Part shown: positions 32,496 through 42,188 of the stretch, piece after piece | Layout of the letters: each line of letters opens with the position of its first letter | Numbering within the stretch: the stretch's first letter is position 1 | Source: Bacteroidota bacterium | GTDB taxonomy: Bacteria > Bacteroidota > Bacteroidia > B-17B0 > Aurantibacillaceae | Direction of reading: 5' to 3' | DNA: 53,753 bases | NCBI GenBank assembly: GCA_021155905.1 | Contig: JAJNBG010000038.1 | Location: 1-53,753 of the forward strand | Notes under the pieces: generated by a model | What the model was told of the DNA's origin: nothing | Databases searched by the model: none | The model's input: the letters and a program-made list of their open reading frames with translations, nothing else | Made by a program: the position numbers and the translations under genes

Positions 32496-32526
32496 CAAAG
32501 ATAAGCTATAAAATTTCAAAAGTCAA
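32496..32526 (-). promoter_or_regulatory. Promoter of the desaturase gene
   Basis: On the minus strand, TTG (32524-32526), 20-bp spacer, TATCTTTG (32496-32503), 30 nt before the ATG at 32465. Confidence 0.65.
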
Positions 32527-32608
32527 GGTTCTTAAATTGTTAATAATGAACAATATATGGTTTGTAAAATGTTTTTGTAGACCTATGAACTTTATTATAA
32601 GAGGAAAG

Positions 32609-33739
32609 CTATTTGTATAACGACAAAATGAATTCCGCCAGTTTTTCGATCTCTTCTTTTTGGCTTTTATTACCAAACGAGAAACGAATAGAGTTTTCCG
32701 ATTCCTGTTTTTCCATGCCCATGGCTTTTAATACATGGGATGGTTCAGCATTCGCTGAAGTACAGGCCGAACCCAGTGAAACAGCATAATTATGTTTCAG
32801 GTGAGAAAAAACAGTGCTGCCATCATTCAGTAATGGAAAATACAGATTAGAAGTGTTGTAAAGTCTGTATCTTGTTGATCCATTGATTCTTAAGCCGGAT
32901 ATTTCAAGTAATTGATGTTCCAGGAATCCCCTTACCTTGGAAATATGCATATTATTATCCCAGAATTCTGCCTTTGCAATTCCACAGGCTTTTCCCAAAC
33001 CGATAATACCAGGTACATTTAAAGTACCACTTCTCTTATTGTTTTCGTGTCCACCGCCATGAAATAACGGAATCAAACTGACCCGTGGATTTTTCCTTCT
33101 GACGTACATAGCGCCTGCACCTTTTGGGCCATATAATTTGTGTGCCGAAATACAACACACATCAATTCCCATTTCGTTGACATCTATTGGCAGTTTTCCC
33201 GCCATTTGAGTTGTATCGCTAAAAAGAATGACATTATTAGAATGCGTGATTTCTGAGATCTTCTCCAAATCCTGCAAAACCCCTGTCTCATTATTAGCAG
33301 CCATGATGGCAACTAAGATGGTTTTATCCGTAAAGCTGTTTTTTAATTCATCCAGATCAATGCGGCCTTCCCGGTCAACTCCAAGGTAGGTGATGGTCGC
33401 GCCATTTTCTTCGAGAAATGCGCAAGTATCCAGAACTGCTTTGTGTTCTGTTACACATGTTATGATATGATTTCCCTTGCTTTGATAGGCTTCAAAAATT
33501 CCCTTCAAAGCCATATTGATGGCTTCTGTTGCTCCCGAAGTAAAAACGATCTCTGAAGTTTCTGCACCAATAAAATCAGCGACCTGTGTTCTTGCTTTTT
33601 CAATGGCGCCTTGGGCGAACCACCCAAAAGCATGGGTATTACTGGAAGCATTTCCAAAATGTTCAGAAAAGAAAGGGAGCATTTCCGCCAGAACCCGTTC
33701 ATCCACTGGTGTCGTGGAATTATAATCCAGATAGATCAT
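32609..33739 (-). CDS. Cysteine desulfurase (IscS/NifS family)
   Basis: 376 residues, PLP-dependent class V aminotransferase fold. It removes sulfur from cysteine for Fe-S cluster or tRNA thiolation. The PLP lysine is Lys201 in SAHKLYGPKG. Catalytic Cys326 lies in SLGSACTSANAEPSHVL, the long-loop IscS-type context. Other family motifs are YLDYNSTTPVD at the start, TSGATEAINMAL (67-78) and EHK (98-100). No iscU or suf genes are nearby. The ATG overlaps the thiolase stop by one base, so the two genes are cotranscribed, although a shared pathway is not obvious. Confidence 0.92.
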   Translation of the reverse strand: MIYLDYNSTTPVDERVLAEMLPFFSEHFGNASSNTHAFGWFAQGAIEKARTQVADFIGAETSEIVFTSGATEAINMALKGIFEAYQSKGNHIITCVTEHKAVLDTCAFLEENGATITYLGVDREGRIDLDELKNSFTDKTILVAIMAANNETGVLQDLEKISEITHSNNVILFSDTTQMAGKLPIDVNEMGIDVCCISAHKLYGPKGAGAMYVRRKNPRVSLIPLFHGGGHENNKRSGTLNVPGIIGLGKACGIAKAEFWDNNMHISKVRGFLEHQLLEISGLRINGSTRYRLYNTSNLYFPLLNDGSTVFSHLKHNYAVSLGSACTSANAEPSHVLKAMGMEKQESENSIRFSFGNKSQKEEIEKLAEFILSLYK

Positions 33740-34944
33740 TATGCTTTTTCAATGATAGCTGCATAGCCCTGGCCAACTCCAATACACATGGTTACCAAAG
33801 CATATTTTTTGTTCTGAAGGTTTAGTTCAATGGCCGCAGAATTAATGATCCTGGCACCACTCATTCCTAATGGATGGCCCAAGGCAATAGCGCCACCGTT
33901 CGGGTTAATACGTGGATCTTTATCATCCAGTCCCCATTTGCGGGTGCATCCCAATGCCTGCGCCGCGAACGCTTCATTCAATTCAATAATATCTATGTCT
34001 TTCCAGCTTAGATTTGCTTTTTTTAAAGCCAGATTAGCCGCTTCAACCGGGCCTAATCCCATGATGCGAGGTTCAACGCCAACCACAGCGCTACTGACAA
34101 TCCTGGCTAGAGGTTTTAAATTATAGGATTTGATCGCATGTTCGCCTGCCAATAAAATAGCAGCAGCACCGTCATTTAACCCCGAAGCATTTCCGGCTGT
34201 TACTGTTCCGTCCTTTCTAAAGGAAGGTTTTAGTTTTTGAAGTCCTTCTAACGTTGTATTGGCTTTTGCGAATTCATCTGTTTTAAAAATCAGGGCATCT
34301 CCCTTTTTTTGCGGGATTTCCACGGGTACAATTTCTTTTTCGAATCTTCCGGCGGCCATGGCTTTAGCAGCTTTTTGCTGGCTCCATAAAGCAAAGGCAT
34401 CCTGGTCTTCACGGTTGATTTTATGCATTTCTGCCACATTTTCTGCTGTTTCCCCCATGGCATCTACGCCAAACTGCTCTTTTAATTTTGGATTAATAAA
34501 TCGCCATCCGAAACTGCTGTCAAATAATTGCTGGTCACGGCCAAAGGCTGAACTCGCTTTACTCATCACTAAAGGTCCGCGTGTCATATTTTCAACTCCT
34601 GAAGAAATCATCAGATCAGCTTCCCCAAGCTGGATATATCTTGCCGCATCAATTGTTGCGCTTAATCCGGAAGCACACAATCGGTTGACTGTTTGCCCTG
34701 GGACAGTAATTGGTAAGCCCGCCATTAAGGAAGCCATTCTGGCAACGTTACGATTATCTTCGCCGGCCTGGTTAGCACAGCCCATGATTACGTCCACCAC
34801 CTTTGTAAAATCAACCGATGGATTTTTGGTAATCAATTCTTTTAAAACAAGAGTTGCTAAATCATCCGGCCTGACAGTTGATAAGGTTCCCCCGAAATTT
34901 CCTATGGCTGTTCTTACACCATTTATTATATAGGCTTGTTGCAT
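33739..34944 (-). CDS. Acetyl-CoA C-acyltransferase (thiolase)
   Basis: 401 residues, complete thiolase. The nucleophile is Cys90 in NRLCASGL, with His357 in [16 protein letters not shown] and Cys387 in TMCIGVGQG completing the active site. It cleaves 3-ketoacyl-CoA to acetyl-CoA and a shortened acyl-CoA, the last step of beta-oxidation, or works in reverse. The Bacteroidota FadA branch is the closest fit by length and motifs, but the 3-oxoadipyl-CoA thiolases share them. No fadB or acyl-CoA dehydrogenase is adjacent. A -7 element lies 20 bp upstream. Confidence 0.92.
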   Translation of the reverse strand: MQQAYIINGVRTAIGNFGGTLSTVRPDDLATLVLKELITKNPSVDFTKVVDVIMGCANQAGEDNRNVARMASLMAGLPITVPGQTVNRLCASGLSATIDAARYIQLGEADLMISSGVENMTRGPLVMSKASSAFGRDQQLFDSSFGWRFINPKLKEQFGVDAMGETAENVAEMHKINREDQDAFALWSQQKAAKAMAAGRFEKEIVPVEIPQKKGDALIFKTDEFAKANTTLEGLQKLKPSFRKDGTVTAGNASGLNDGAAAILLAGEHAIKSYNLKPLARIVSSAVVGVEPRIMGLGPVEAANLALKKANLSWKDIDIIELNEAFAAQALGCTRKWGLDDKDPRINPNGGAIALGHPLGMSGARIINSAAIELNLQNKKYALVTMCIGVGQGYAAIIEKA

Positions 34945-34964
34945 CTGAATAAAAATTAGTGGTA

Positions 34965-34972
34965 CAAAAATA
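34965..34972 (-). promoter_or_regulatory. Thiolase gene -7 element TATTTTTG
   Basis: A full TAnnTTTG match on the minus strand, 20 nt before the ATG at 34944. No -33 TTG at the usual distance. Confidence 0.45.
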
Positions 34973-35085
34973 TTGTTTTTGGCCGGACTTACTCATTAAA
35001 ATAGGCATTTTAATAGTTTTGATTTTTTTAGCATACTAAAACAGTAGGATTTTCGTTTCTTTGTAGTTGAATCACAATTATTTAG

Positions 35086-37110
35086 TTGTATTTTTTGAAT
35101 AGAAAGATCTTATATTTTTTAACCGTTCTGAACGTTTTTCTTTTTTCAGGGATAAATGCGCAGGTTGCAGCACCTGAATTAAGATGTGTTTCTGTTACTT
35201 CCCCAACAAGTACAGTTTTGTCGTGGATCATACCTCCTGATCCTTCCAATTTATTTACACAATACCAGATTTGGTCATCACCCATACAAACAGGGCCATT
35301 CGCCATTATCGGCACAGTGAATTCGTATACGCAAACTTCTTTTACGCAAAGTCCAACAAACGCAGATCTTCAGTCTCAGTACTATTTTGTGACCACCGTA
35401 AGTGGAACCAATACCTCTGTCCCATCCGATACATTGCGATCTATCTTTGTTACATTCAGTAATCCGAATGGTGTTGTTAGTTTAAACTGGAATGCCATGC
35501 ATACGCCCTTATTACCAAGTTCCTCATTAACGTATACTGTATCAAGGGAAGCACCTCCCGGAACCTGGACAACCATTTACACGGGCACTAAACAAAATTA
35601 TAAAGACACGATTGTTATTTGTAAAGTCTATTATAATTATAAGGTAGAAATTGCCGATAATTCAGGATGTACGTCTGTATCTAACATTCCGGGCGATACC
35701 TGTTATAATATTCAGGCACCTAATGTTTTAATTTTAGATTCTGTTTCTGTTAACCCTAATGGAACTACGACTATGGGATGGCCACCATCTTCCTCGACAG
35801 ATGTTACTTCTTATATTATTTACGAATCTGCCGGTGGCTTCTTAACGCCCGTTGATACAATTTACGGTTATAATAACACTTCGTTTACTTATACATTACC
35901 TTCCGCTGGTTCAGGTTCAGAAGGATATTGTATCGCTGCAGCTGACAGTTGTGGTAATTACAGTATACCCAGCCTGACGCACAACACGATGTTCCTGAAA
36001 ACAACTTATGATTTGTGTTCCAGAACTGCCAGCCTAACCTGGACTGCCTATTCAAATTTGACAAAGAGTGTATTGAGATATGATGTTTATTGTTCCATCA
36101 ACGGAGCTGCACCGGTGCTTGTCGGAACAACCGGTAACACCACTTTTAACCATGCAGCTTTGACTCCGGGCTTTGTTTATTGTTATACCATAAGGGTTTG
36201 GAACACAGATCAATCCATCAGTGCCAGTTCAAACAAGGCTTGTTTAACGGCCAATGGGTTACCGGGGCCTTCATACGCATATATAAATTCGGTGAGTGTT
36301 AATGCTAACAAACAGGTTGAGGTAACTTTCAGTGCTGATAATAGTAATCCCTATAAAGGCAGTAATATTTATAAATCAGAAGATGGAGTCCATTTTACAA
36401 AAGTTGATTTTGTAGCCTCTTCCACCGTGACACCATTAACATACACGGATCGAGATGTAAGCCCGACTGAGAAGAATTATTATTATAAAATTGTGATTGC
36501 TGATAATTGTGATAATCCCGGTGTTTCCAGTAATATTTCGAAGACGATTGTTCTTAGTGTGAGTAACGACAATGACAATGTTTTTTATAATAATCTGAGC
36601 TGGGATGATTATTCCAGTTGGTCGGGCGGTGTTAATTCCTATAACATTTACCGCGCTGTTAACGGGGTATTTGATCCGACGCCTATTGGTAATGTATCGG
36701 CATTAACGAGAGCATATGTGGATAATGTCCAGGATTTTGTGAGCGCCCAGGGAAAATTTTCATATTATGTGGAAGCGGTTGAAGGCTCCGGAAACATTTA
36801 TGGATTTATGGATGTGGCTAAATCAAACCCGGCTGATGCTTATGTTGAGGTTAATGTATTTGTGCCGAATGCCTTTGCTCCTAAAGGACAAAACAGTATC
36901 TGGTTACCAATTGCACAATATGTAGAAAAAACAGATTATAAGGTTATGGTGTTTAACCGATGGGGAGATAAAATATTTGAAACGCATAGTGATACAGAAG
37001 GTTGGACGGGTGATGCCACCACAGACGAAGTCTATGTTTACCTCATTGAATATAAAAACGCCCGTGGGGAATATATTCAGTTGAAAGGCCATCTGAATGT
37101 GATCAGGTAA
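35086..37110 (+). CDS. Secreted fibronectin-like protein with T9SS type B (gliding-motility-associated) C-terminal domain
   Basis: 674 residues. The start codon must be TTG: either 35086, used here, or 35095, which gives a slightly better signal peptide (MNRKILYFLTVLNVFLFSG). No ATG fits. After the signal peptide come five or six fibronectin type III-like units of about 90 residues (ELRCVSVTSPTSTVLSWIIP; PNVLILDSVSVNPNGTTTMGW; LCSRTASLTWTAY). The last 85 residues (VEVNVFVPNAFAPKGQN... VFNRWGDKIFETH...GWTGD... YIQLKGHLNVIR) form the CHU_C / T9SS type B sorting domain. The protein is likely surface-exposed and may act in adhesion. It lies 96 bp before the vWA gene. Confidence 0.88.
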   Translation: MYFLNRKILYFLTVLNVFLFSGINAQVAAPELRCVSVTSPTSTVLSWIIPPDPSNLFTQYQIWSSPIQTGPFAIIGTVNSYTQTSFTQSPTNADLQSQYYFVTTVSGTNTSVPSDTLRSIFVTFSNPNGVVSLNWNAMHTPLLPSSSLTYTVSREAPPGTWTTIYTGTKQNYKDTIVICKVYYNYKVEIADNSGCTSVSNIPGDTCYNIQAPNVLILDSVSVNPNGTTTMGWPPSSSTDVTSYIIYESAGGFLTPVDTIYGYNNTSFTYTLPSAGSGSEGYCIAAADSCGNYSIPSLTHNTMFLKTTYDLCSRTASLTWTAYSNLTKSVLRYDVYCSINGAAPVLVGTTGNTTFNHAALTPGFVYCYTIRVWNTDQSISASSNKACLTANGLPGPSYAYINSVSVNANKQVEVTFSADNSNPYKGSNIYKSEDGVHFTKVDFVASSTVTPLTYTDRDVSPTEKNYYYKIVIADNCDNPGVSSNISKTIVLSVSNDNDNVFYNNLSWDDYSSWSGGVNSYNIYRAVNGVFDPTPIGNVSALTRAYVDNVQDFVSAQGKFSYYVEAVEGSGNIYGFMDVAKSNPADAYVEVNVFVPNAFAPKGQNSIWLPIAQYVEKTDYKVMVFNRWGDKIFETHSDTEGWTGDATTDEVYVYLIEYKNARGEYIQLKGHLNVIR

Positions 37111-37183
37111 TTTGCATTAGCTTCTTAGCATTTCATTTTTAATAAGTTTCTCATTTCTTTCAGGATTGAGGCGTATCCTCCTA

Positions 37184-37191
37184 TAATTTTG
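37184..37191 (+). promoter_or_regulatory. vWA gene -7 element TAATTTTG
   Basis: A full TAnnTTTG match 15 nt before the ATG at 37207. A TTG at 37166-37168 is 15 bp upstream, slightly close. It supports the ATG rather than the TTG at 37189, which overlaps this element. Confidence 0.5.
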
Positions 37192-37206
37192 GAATTATAT
37201 CATAGG

Positions 37207-38589
37207 ATGGGAATACGTAGTATCATAGTGTTGTGTTGTGTTTTATTTGGTGCCGGTTTATCGAAGGCACAGGTAAAAAAAACGGAACCTTCTTTAACGA
37301 GGGTGCTCTTTGTTTTTGATGCCAGTAAGAGTATGAAAGCTGAACATAAAACTACTACCCGAATGCAGGGAGCAAAAGAATTGTTTTATAAATTCCTTGA
37401 CAGCTTAAATAAACAAAAGAATATTCAGTTTGCTTTACGCATGTATGGCCACACGGTTAAATATCCACCAGGAGATTGTAAAGATTCTAAACTGGTAGTG
37501 CCTTTTAGTAAAAACAATATTGCCCTGATTAAAAGTAAAGTATCTGAAGCCAGGCCCACAGGCATAACACCAATAGAACATTCACTCACAGAATCAGCCA
37601 ATGATTTTCCGGATGCCAAAGCGGTGAATATGATCATCCTGATTACCGATGGAATAGAGGAGTGTGATGGTGATCCGTGCAAAGCACGCCAGAAATTAAT
37701 GGAGAAGGGTATTGTGTTCAAGCCCTTTATTATTGGAATAGGATTATCACCGGCGCAGATTAAAACATTTGAATGTGTAGGGGATTATTATGATTTTGAT
37801 AATGCGAGCCTGGTATCTGACATCAGTTCCGTGATTTCGAAACAAAAATTAAATAAAACTTCTTCCCAGGTTAATTTACTGGATACAAAATCACTGCCGA
37901 CGGAAACAAATGTCAACATGACCTTTTACAACACGGCCACAGGAAATTATGTATACAATTATATGCATACGTTGAACCAGAAGAACAACCCGGATACTTT
38001 GTATTTAGATGATTTTCCGACATACAAAGTTGTTGCCCATACGATTCCTCCCACGGAGAGTAAAGACATCAAATTATCACAGGGAAAACACACCATCGTC
38101 CCGATTGATGCGCCACAGGGTTTTATTGAATTAAGAAGGCCTTCGGGAGTTTATAATTTTAATGAAAGAATCAAGAGTATTGTACGCAAGTCTAACAGCA
38201 ATATGCAAACACTGAATGTGCAGCAAATGAACACGACAGAAAAATACATTACGGGAAATTATGACCTGGAAATACTGACTCTTCCAAGAACTTACGTCAG
38301 TGGGGTGACTGTAGCGCAATCGCAAACGAAACTTATTGAATTGCCTAATGCCGGGATGTTGACTGTTAAAGCGCTGGAGAATGGTGATGGGTGTATTTTA
38401 AAAGACACGAAGAAACTGGAGTGGGTGTGTAACTTAAATAGTACTACGTCCCAGGTTTATTATTTGCAACCCGGAAATTATAGAATAGAGTGGAGGTCGA
38501 AATTATTGAAAGGCTCCATCTATACAATTGAGAAAAAATTTACCATCCGATCGGATGTGGAGACGAAGGTGGAGCTATATAAAAATTAA
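37207..38589 (+). CDS. Exported von Willebrand factor type A domain protein
   Basis: 460 residues from the ATG at 37207; a longer reading from a TTG at 37189 would begin inside the promoter. The signal peptide ends LSKAQ (residue 22). The vWA domain (about 30-215) has a complete MIDAS metal site: DASKS (38-42), the Thr in RPTGITPIEHSL and Asp in ITDGIEECDGDPC. The C-terminal half (about 215-460) contains beta-rich repeats such as LDDFPTYKVVAHTIPP and VKALENGDG...WVCNLN. No T9SS sorting signal is visible, so it is probably periplasmic. A general binding or scaffold role is likely. It overlaps convergent holA by 4 bp. Confidence 0.87.
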   Translation: MGIRSIIVLCCVLFGAGLSKAQVKKTEPSLTRVLFVFDASKSMKAEHKTTTRMQGAKELFYKFLDSLNKQKNIQFALRMYGHTVKYPPGDCKDSKLVVPFSKNNIALIKSKVSEARPTGITPIEHSLTESANDFPDAKAVNMIILITDGIEECDGDPCKARQKLMEKGIVFKPFIIGIGLSPAQIKTFECVGDYYDFDNASLVSDISSVISKQKLNKTSSQVNLLDTKSLPTETNVNMTFYNTATGNYVYNYMHTLNQKNNPDTLYLDDFPTYKVVAHTIPPTESKDIKLSQGKHTIVPIDAPQGFIELRRPSGVYNFNERIKSIVRKSNSNMQTLNVQQMNTTEKYITGNYDLEILTLPRTYVSGVTVAQSQTKLIELPNAGMLTVKALENGDGCILKDTKKLEWVCNLNSTTSQVYYLQPGNYRIEWRSKLLKGSIYTIEKKFTIRSDVETKVELYKN

Positions 38590-39659
38590 TGCAAAATTTT
38601 AAAGATCAATTCTTTCATCAGCTCTCCGTTATTTACACCACTATTATCAACCCCTTTGGTTTTCAGGTCGTATTCTTTTAAATAAGAAAAAATAGCTTTT
38701 AGTTTTCCTGTTCCGTAATTCTGGGCAGCCTTGGCATAACCATCTACAAAAAAAGGATTCACTCCCAAGGTTTGAGCCACTGCAAATTTCGATTTATCAG
38801 GAGCAAAATGATAGATCAGTATTTTTGAAAAGTAACCATACAAGGTACTTAGGGTCATGACTGCCGGATGCTCTTTTTCATTGGCAGAGAAGTAATTGAT
38901 GATACGGTTGGCTTTTAAAATATCTTTTTTTGCCAGGGCATCCTGCAACTCAAATACGTTAAATTCTTTACTGATACCAATATTATCCTGTACAGCATCA
39001 GCAGTCACTTCTTCTCCTTCTTTTAAATTGATGAACAATTTTTCTACTTCATTGCTGATCTTTGACAAATCATTTCCCAGAAATTCAGCCAGCAGAAAAG
39101 AAGCTTTTGGGCCAATTTTGAATTTTCTTTCCTGTACAAAATTTGTGATCCATTCGGGGATCTGGTTATCGTACATTTTTTTTGTTTCCAGGAATACGTG
39201 GTTCTTTTGCAATGATTTGTAAACCGCGCTGCGTTTATCCAATGTTTTGTATTTGTAACAGAACACTAAAATTGTAGAAGGTTGAGGTTGCTGAAGATAA
39301 GCAGCCAAAGCATTTGTAGAGCCGGAGCTTTTTTTACTTTTGGTTTCCAGTTCTTCTTCCTCATCATCACCACCTGAGCTTTTACCCAGTTCTTTTAAAT
39401 TCTGAGCTTCCTTTACAACAACCACCTGGTATTCACTCATCATCGGAAAGCGTTTAGCCGCCGAAATAATGGCGTTCATGTCAGCTTCCTTGCCATACAA
39501 AATGGTTTGATTGAATTCCTGTTCACTCTCATCCAATACATTCTTTTCAATGTAGTCGCTGATCATGTCAATGTAATACGCTTCTTCGCCGCTTAAAAAA
39601 TAAACAGGTTTGAAGATCTTTCGTTTTAAATCAGTGAGTATCTGGGTAACTTCTTTCAA
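38586..39659 (-). CDS. holA: DNA polymerase III subunit delta
   Basis: 357 residues, the clamp-loader subunit that opens the sliding clamp. The N-terminal part has the family pattern KPVYFLSGEEAYYIDMISDYI, then NQTILYGKEADMNAIISAAKRFPMMSEYQVVVVKEAQ, followed by an acidic/Ser-Lys insertion (GGDDEEEELETKSKKSSGS). The middle and C-terminal helical domains contain LNDLSKISNEVEKLFINL-like ELFLGNDLSKISNEVEKL and the collar region KLKAIFSYLKEYDLKTKGVD. It ends the minus-strand run that includes the methylmalonyl-CoA mutase genes. Confidence 0.92.
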   Translation of the reverse strand: MKEVTQILTDLKRKIFKPVYFLSGEEAYYIDMISDYIEKNVLDESEQEFNQTILYGKEADMNAIISAAKRFPMMSEYQVVVVKEAQNLKELGKSSGGDDEEEELETKSKKSSGSTNALAAYLQQPQPSTILVFCYKYKTLDKRSAVYKSLQKNHVFLETKKMYDNQIPEWITNFVQERKFKIGPKASFLLAEFLGNDLSKISNEVEKLFINLKEGEEVTADAVQDNIGISKEFNVFELQDALAKKDILKANRIINYFSANEKEHPAVMTLSTLYGYFSKILIYHFAPDKSKFAVAQTLGVNPFFVDGYAKAAQNYGTGKLKAIFSYLKEYDLKTKGVDNSGVNNGELMKELIFKILH

Positions 39660-39697
39660 ATGCTGTTTTTAATTTGTGTTGAATGTCGGGATTAAAA

Positions 39698-40054
39698 TTA
39701 CTTTTTAAAAAAGAAATAGACGGCAATAAATAAACACAAAAAACCAACAATGTGATTCCATTTGAGGGTTTCTGTCTTGAATACCAATAATGTGAATACA
39801 ACAAATACACTGATGGAAATAACTTCCTGGATGATTTTTAACTGAAACATGTTAAAAGGGCCGCCGTTAATGTTACTACCTATTTTGTTGGCAGGGACCA
39901 TTAAACTGTATTCCAGTAAAGCAATTCCCCAACTGATGAGAATAGCAGCGATCATACCCACATGCTTAAATTTCAAATGCCCATACCAGGCAACGGTCAT
40001 GAATGTATTGGAAGCCAGTAATAAAAGTATGGTACTCAATCCTTTTGAGATCAT
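39698..40054 (-). CDS. DMT-superfamily DUF486 membrane protein
   Basis: 118 residues and four membrane helices (about 5-24, 32-52, 72-92, 98-116). The phrase SWGIALLEYSLMVPANKIGSN is the DUF486 signature, and WYGHLKFK follows the first helix. The family is of unknown transport function; members are small relatives of drug/metabolite exporters and may form oligomers. Its ATG overlaps the mutB stop by one base and holA follows 38 bp on. Confidence 0.88.
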   Translation of the reverse strand: MISKGLSTILLLLASNTFMTVAWYGHLKFKHVGMIAAILISWGIALLEYSLMVPANKIGSNINGGPFNMFQLKIIQEVISISVFVVFTLLVFKTETLKWNHIVGFLCLFIAVYFFFKK

Positions 40055-42186
40055 TATTTTGTTTTTTCAATCAGTTTTTCTAAAATGTCGATGGCTGAAA
40101 TACTGATAACCGTTCCGGGTCCAAAAACTCCTGATACGCCAGCCTTATATAAGAAATCATAATCCTGCTGAGGTATCACTCCTCCGGCAATGACCATGAT
40201 ATCTTCCCGACCATATTTTTTCAATTCCTCAATAACCTGTGGGATCAAAGTTTTATGGCCGGCTGCTAATGATGAAACACCTAATATGTGTACGTCATTT
40301 TCAACTGCCTGTTTCGCTGCTTCTGCGGGTGTTTGAAATAGAGGGCCGATATCCACGTCAAATCCCATATCCGCAAAACTCGTGGAAATCACTTTGGCAC
40401 CACGGTCATGTCCGTCCTGTCCCATTTTAGCGATCATGATACGGGGCCGGCGTCCGTCCAGTTCAGCAAACTTGTCGGCCAGCTCTTTTGCTTTTATAAA
40501 ATGTTTATCCATGCTAATCTCTTTACTGTATACACCTGCAATACTCCTGATAATGGCTTTATAACGGCCAAACACTTTTTCCAGTGCAAATGAAATTTCC
40601 CCTAAACTGCAACGCATGCGGGCCGCATTAATCGCTAATTCCAATAAATTTCCTTTTCCGGATTTAGCGGATTCGGTTAAAGCATTTAAAGCAGCTTCTA
40701 CTTTTTTCGGATCGCGTTCCGCTTTTAGTTTTGCCAAACGCTCTAACTGCTGAGTCCTTACTTTCGCATTATCTACATCCAGAATATCAATGTGGGTTTT
40801 TTCGTCTGTTTGGTATTGGTTCACACCTACGATAATATCTTTTCCACCGTCGATGCGTGCCTGCTTGCGGGCGGCAGCTTCTTCAATACGCATTTTAGGA
40901 ATTCCTGTCTCTATGGCTTTTGCCATACCTCCCAGTTTTTCAACTTCTTCAATTAACTCCCATGCTTTATGTGCGAGTTCATGAGTCAGGGTTTCTACAT
41001 AATAAGAACCCGCCCATGGATCAACCACCTTGCATACATTGGTTTCCTGTTGTAAATATAATTGGGTATTACGTGCAATGCGTGCGCTGAAATCCGTTGG
41101 TAATGCAATGGCTTCATCCAGTGCGTTGGTGTGTAAACTTTGAGTATGTCCCATGGCTGCTGCTAAGGCTTCTACACATGTCCTTGTCACATTATTAAAA
41201 GGATCCTGTTCGGTTAAGCTCCAACCACTGGTCTGGCAATGAGTACGAAGGGCCATGGATTTCACAGATTTAGGATTGAACTGTTTCACCATTTTTGCCC
41301 ACAACATTCTTCCGGCGCGCATTTTAGCAATCTCCATAAAATGATTCATGCCAATGGCCCAGAAGAAAGAAAGGCGAGGAGCAAAGGCATCAATATCCAA
41401 TCCTGCTTTGATCCCGGTTCTGATGTATTCTAAACCATCTGCTAAGGTATAAGCCAGCTCAATATCGGCGGTTGCTCCGGCTTCCTGCATATGGTAACCA
41501 CTGATGGAGATAGAATTGAACTTTGGCATTTTCTGAGAAGTGAATTCAAAAATATCTCCGATGATTTTCATGGAAGCATCAGGTGGGTAGATATAGGTAT
41601 TACGTACCATGAATTCTTTTAAAATATCATTTTGAATAGTACCTGTCAGTTTTTCCATACTCACGCCTTGCTCTTCTGCCGCCACAATGTAAAAAGCGAG
41701 AATTGGTAACACTGCTCCGTTCATGGTCATGCTCACGCTCATTTCATCCAGCGGAATCTGATCAAAAAGCACCTTCATATCGAGAATGGAATCAATGGCT
41801 ACACCTGCTTTTCCGACATCACCAACAACACGTTCATGATCGCTGTCGTAACCACGGTGTGTGGCTAAGTCAAAAGCAACCGATAAACCTTTTTGCCCCG
41901 CTGCTAAATTTCTACGGTAAAACGCGTTACTTTCTTCAGCTGTGCTGAAGCCTGCATATTGCCGAACTGTCCATGGATTTTGCACATACATGCTGGAATA
42001 GGGGCCACGTAAAAACGGTGGTGTTCCTGCGCCAAAATTAAGATGTTCAAAATCTTTTGTATCCGCAATTGAATACGACGTATTTAATTTAATTTGTTCT
42101 GCAGTCATAAATGTTTCTTTAGAAACATCTGAACTAACTGTTGCATCAGAACTTTTATAGGATATGTTTGAAAAATCTTTTCTCAT
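40054..42186 (-). CDS. mutB: Methylmalonyl-CoA mutase large (catalytic) subunit
   Basis: 710 residues. It converts succinyl-CoA and (R)-methylmalonyl-CoA with adenosylcobalamin. The N-terminal barrel has [34 protein letters not shown] (positions about 52-85) and the substrate region [27 protein letters not shown]. The C-terminal cobalamin domain (about 580-710) has the D-x-H-x2-G motif D591-G-H593-D-R-G596, His593 being the lower ligand, with GVSSLAAGH and [10 protein letters not shown]. It directly follows the small subunit gene (2 bp gap). The pathway links propionate and odd-chain acid metabolism to the TCA cycle. Confidence 0.97.
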   Translation of the reverse strand: MRKDFSNISYKSSDATVSSDVSKETFMTAEQIKLNTSYSIADTKDFEHLNFGAGTPPFLRGPYSSMYVQNPWTVRQYAGFSTAEESNAFYRRNLAAGQKGLSVAFDLATHRGYDSDHERVVGDVGKAGVAIDSILDMKVLFDQIPLDEMSVSMTMNGAVLPILAFYIVAAEEQGVSMEKLTGTIQNDILKEFMVRNTYIYPPDASMKIIGDIFEFTSQKMPKFNSISISGYHMQEAGATADIELAYTLADGLEYIRTGIKAGLDIDAFAPRLSFFWAIGMNHFMEIAKMRAGRMLWAKMVKQFNPKSVKSMALRTHCQTSGWSLTEQDPFNNVTRTCVEALAAAMGHTQSLHTNALDEAIALPTDFSARIARNTQLYLQQETNVCKVVDPWAGSYYVETLTHELAHKAWELIEEVEKLGGMAKAIETGIPKMRIEEAAARKQARIDGGKDIIVGVNQYQTDEKTHIDILDVDNAKVRTQQLERLAKLKAERDPKKVEAALNALTESAKSGKGNLLELAINAARMRCSLGEISFALEKVFGRYKAIIRSIAGVYSKEISMDKHFIKAKELADKFAELDGRRPRIMIAKMGQDGHDRGAKVISTSFADMGFDVDIGPLFQTPAEAAKQAVENDVHILGVSSLAAGHKTLIPQVIEELKKYGREDIMVIAGGVIPQQDYDFLYKAGVSGVFGPGTVISISAIDILEKLIEKTK

Positions 42187-42188
42187 AA

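Noticed and set aside
34259..34933. A 224-codon plus-strand ORF
   Set aside because: It lies entirely antisense to the thiolase gene, whose full catalytic motifs leave no doubt. The opposite frame is open because of codon bias.
32609..34944. Iron-sulfur assembly operon
   Set aside because: Only the cysteine desulfurase is present, and its overlapping partner is a thiolase. No iscU, sufBCD or ferredoxin is nearby.
37189..37206. TTG as start of the vWA gene
   Set aside because: It overlaps the -7 element TAATTTTG (37184-37191). The ATG at 37207 directly gives a normal signal peptide.
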